A stretch of DNA of 64,000 bases. It comes from Polydactylus sextarius. Its lineage: Eukaryota > Chordata > Actinopteri > Polynemidae. The stretch is taken from positions 9,308,629 through 9,372,628 of the forward strand of contig CM028910.1 of the NCBI GenBank assembly GCA_016801845.1, given 5' to 3'. The notes under the pieces were generated by a model. The model was not told where the DNA came from and searched no databases. It saw only the letters and a program-made list of their open reading frames with translations. This document shows positions 61,990-64,000 of this stretch, piece by piece (position 1 is the stretch's first letter; each line of letters begins with the position of its first letter). A program made the translations under genes and the position numbers.

Positions 61990-64000
61990 TAGAAGAATAG
62001 TGTGTCAGAGCAGTGTCATCAGTGTGATATACACAGGGAGGGGACAGAAAGCAACCCAAAATGACTAAGAGCTTATGAGGAGATCAACACAAATAGTTGT
62101 TTTTGTGCCTAAAACGGCATGAATCACAAAACTAATGACAGGAGAATATTTATTACATCCAGAGAAACCTGCCTGTTGGTTACAGTGGTCCAGTCAGAGC
62201 TCTGTGGGCTTTTACACGGAGACTGTATGAATAAATGTCAGCTCACACTGTTACTGTGTGTTTCAGGCTGGAAAATGTGTTGTTATGCTGATAAGTTGCC
62301 ATAAAATTATACACAAACTAAAAGCAACAAGCTTCACTTCTGATACCGTTTGTCAGGCATGTTTACACTGCAGTTATCTCTAATATGACTTTTTATGTTC
62401 ATGTGATATATCTGGCATATTTGCAGTGTTTGTATATTTTGAGTAGAAATACAGAAAGCGAATGTTACAAATTTTCTATGCTAATCTTATGCTTTTAAGT
62501 TAAACCTTCACTCTCTACTCCAATGCTGCATGTGCAGCCTCCACTGTTTCATAATAAGCTGTTTTGTCTTGTCATCTGTAGCTTTGGTGGCACAAATTAA
62601 AAATTCATAAAGTGAAAATACAGAGCAGTCAGTAGTCTCTCAAAGTTTATGTCTAACTTTCTTCCTAGTTGAAAGTGAGACAATTGCTAAGTGAGAATAA
62701 ATGGCTGCTACAGGTTCGAATATGCAAACAAAAGTTACCTTATTGCTGTAATTGGGATAAACTGTCACAGTTGCTGTTGGCAACAAAGGCAGTGAAACCA
62801 CACACAGAAACACAAAGGCAGACCGGGACACTTTGATAAAAGAAAGACAAACTTACAGGCCGTTAAGTGGACAATCAGGGCAGGGAAGCTGGCAGGAACA
62901 GGCTGCAGGATACAAAATACAGGTAGCTCGTTCATAAGGAAGAACACGCTGCAGCTACACAGGAACAAAAACAGGAACAAACAAAGCAATACTGACTTCG
63001 AACAAAGCACTGGTATAAATACTGGCTGAGGTGATGATGGGACAGGGATCAGATGCATGAGTGGTGATGAAAAAAAAAGAAATTGAGCTGAGGAAAGTGA
63101 GCTGAGGTGGGATTGTAGCAACATATCATGACACAAACTAATAGAAACACTTCACTTCATTATGAAATATTATTAACACATACTAAAAGCTGTAATATGA
63201 CCCTGACGTTGAATACAATCAAACACGATCAATATTCATAAAGGCAGAATTAATAGCGTACTGTTGCATTAGACTGCATTGGTTTTTAGCTTACTGTACC
63301 TAATAAAGCGACAACTGGCTGCGTGCTTGTGTACATTCTCAGGCAGTGTCTGTTGTGCAAGTTTTCTCTGCTACTTACTTTTTAAGAGGTGCCAGATGGA
63401 AAGAATGAGACAATTTCCTTATGGCAATCAAGCATTTTACATTATTAATACAATATGAGTGGAGGAAGTCTTCAAATGTCTCAAATGTCTTTTTAATAGC
63501 CGTTCACTCATTACACTGTGATGGTGCTGGAATAGCTTGAAAGCTTTCACACAGGGGAAACAGTCAGGTGAAGTGTAGCAGCCATGGATTCACAACATTT
63601 CTGAGAGAAACGTGCTGCTTTTTATTCCCTGCGTTTAATTCACAGCATTGGTTGCCATGAAAAAAATGTCATAACCTTTTGAAACACAATGCAGCCAGTG
63701 ACTCCTGCCCTCTTTAGCTAGCCATACCTTACACAAATGTGCAGTTACAACTGTTCAAGGGGTCAAAGAGGTCAAATGTTTATGTTAAAGCTTAAAAAAG
63801 GTCTAAATCTAAATCAGAATTAATGTTAGTCTGTTCATCTGTCCTTCCTTATTTATCTTCTCAGAGAAAGTGCCCAGCTTATAACATCTAGTGACAGCAT
63901 CTAGCAATGCTGCAGACACTGATGTGTTCAAGGGGAGTGAATCTCTCTCAGTGTTTCAATTAATCAGAATTTGTACGCTACCTAAGCATTATTATACTTA
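61990..64000. other. Non-coding to the window end
   Basis: AT-rich. The 123-codon minus frame at 62765-63136 is leucine/phenylalanine/serine-rich with no recognised domain. No exon or element recognised. Confidence 0.45.

Overview
The window looks like teleost fish nuclear DNA. It is AT-rich and full of mono- and dinucleotide runs. It carries the usual fish transposon families (Tc1/mariner, hAT-type MITE, tRNA-derived SINE, LINE remnants). Its one recognisable gene is split into short exons by introns of about 80 to 1,100 bp. I see no rRNA or CRISPR and nothing prokaryotic. The species cannot be fixed from what I can see.

Positions 1 to about 52,000 hold no protein-coding gene I can support. 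This is a gene desert made of three things: (i) transposon relics, namely a fish L2/SINE-type tail at 2.5 kb, a hAT-like MITE with an 8-bp target duplication at 7.1-7.8 kb, a dead Tc1 element split by a second inverted-repeat element at 8.7-10.1 kb, a tRNA-derived SINE at 28.5 kb, a frameshifted LINE reverse transcriptase at 42.2-43.3 kb, and a deleted Tc1 copy with IR/DR ends at 48.8-49.6 kb; (ii) simple repeats, including about 279 bp of pure CA at 47.7 kb; (iii) several blocks of complex sequence rich in TAAT, ATTA and octamer-type sites (for example 5.9-7.0, 26.2-26.9, 31.2-32.4, 36.7-37.8 and 46.0-47.4 kb) that read like conserved non-coding enhancers. Conservation could not be tested here.

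Positions 53,544-59,058 (minus strand) encode a complete kynurenine aminotransferase 3 gene (kyat3, formerly ccbl2). It has 13 coding exons, 1,350 nt including the stop, 449 residues, with every junction in frame and the PLP-site residues intact. Exon 1 encodes a basic mitochondrial presequence, and a second in-frame ATG in exon 2 would give a cytosolic form. Intron 9 uses a GC donor. Intron 10 holds an inverted-repeat element. A probable 5' untranslated exon and promoter lie near 60.25-60.35 kb. About 0.7 kb beyond the kyat3 stop is a CRE plus TATA arrangement on the minus strand that could start an unrecognised transcript.

From 60.4 kb to the end there is again no gene. The notable item is a perfect 38-bp palindrome at 61,708-61,745, with a second hairpin 215 bp further on. 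In mammals KYAT3 lies near GTF2B and PKN2, on the far side of a large desert from LMO4, so the desert here could be a regulatory landscape of that kind; this is inference only. I found no convincing previously undescribed multi-gene system. The most promising leads are the palindrome pair, the nested transposon, the GC-AG intron, the CRE/TATA site and the enhancer-like blocks.
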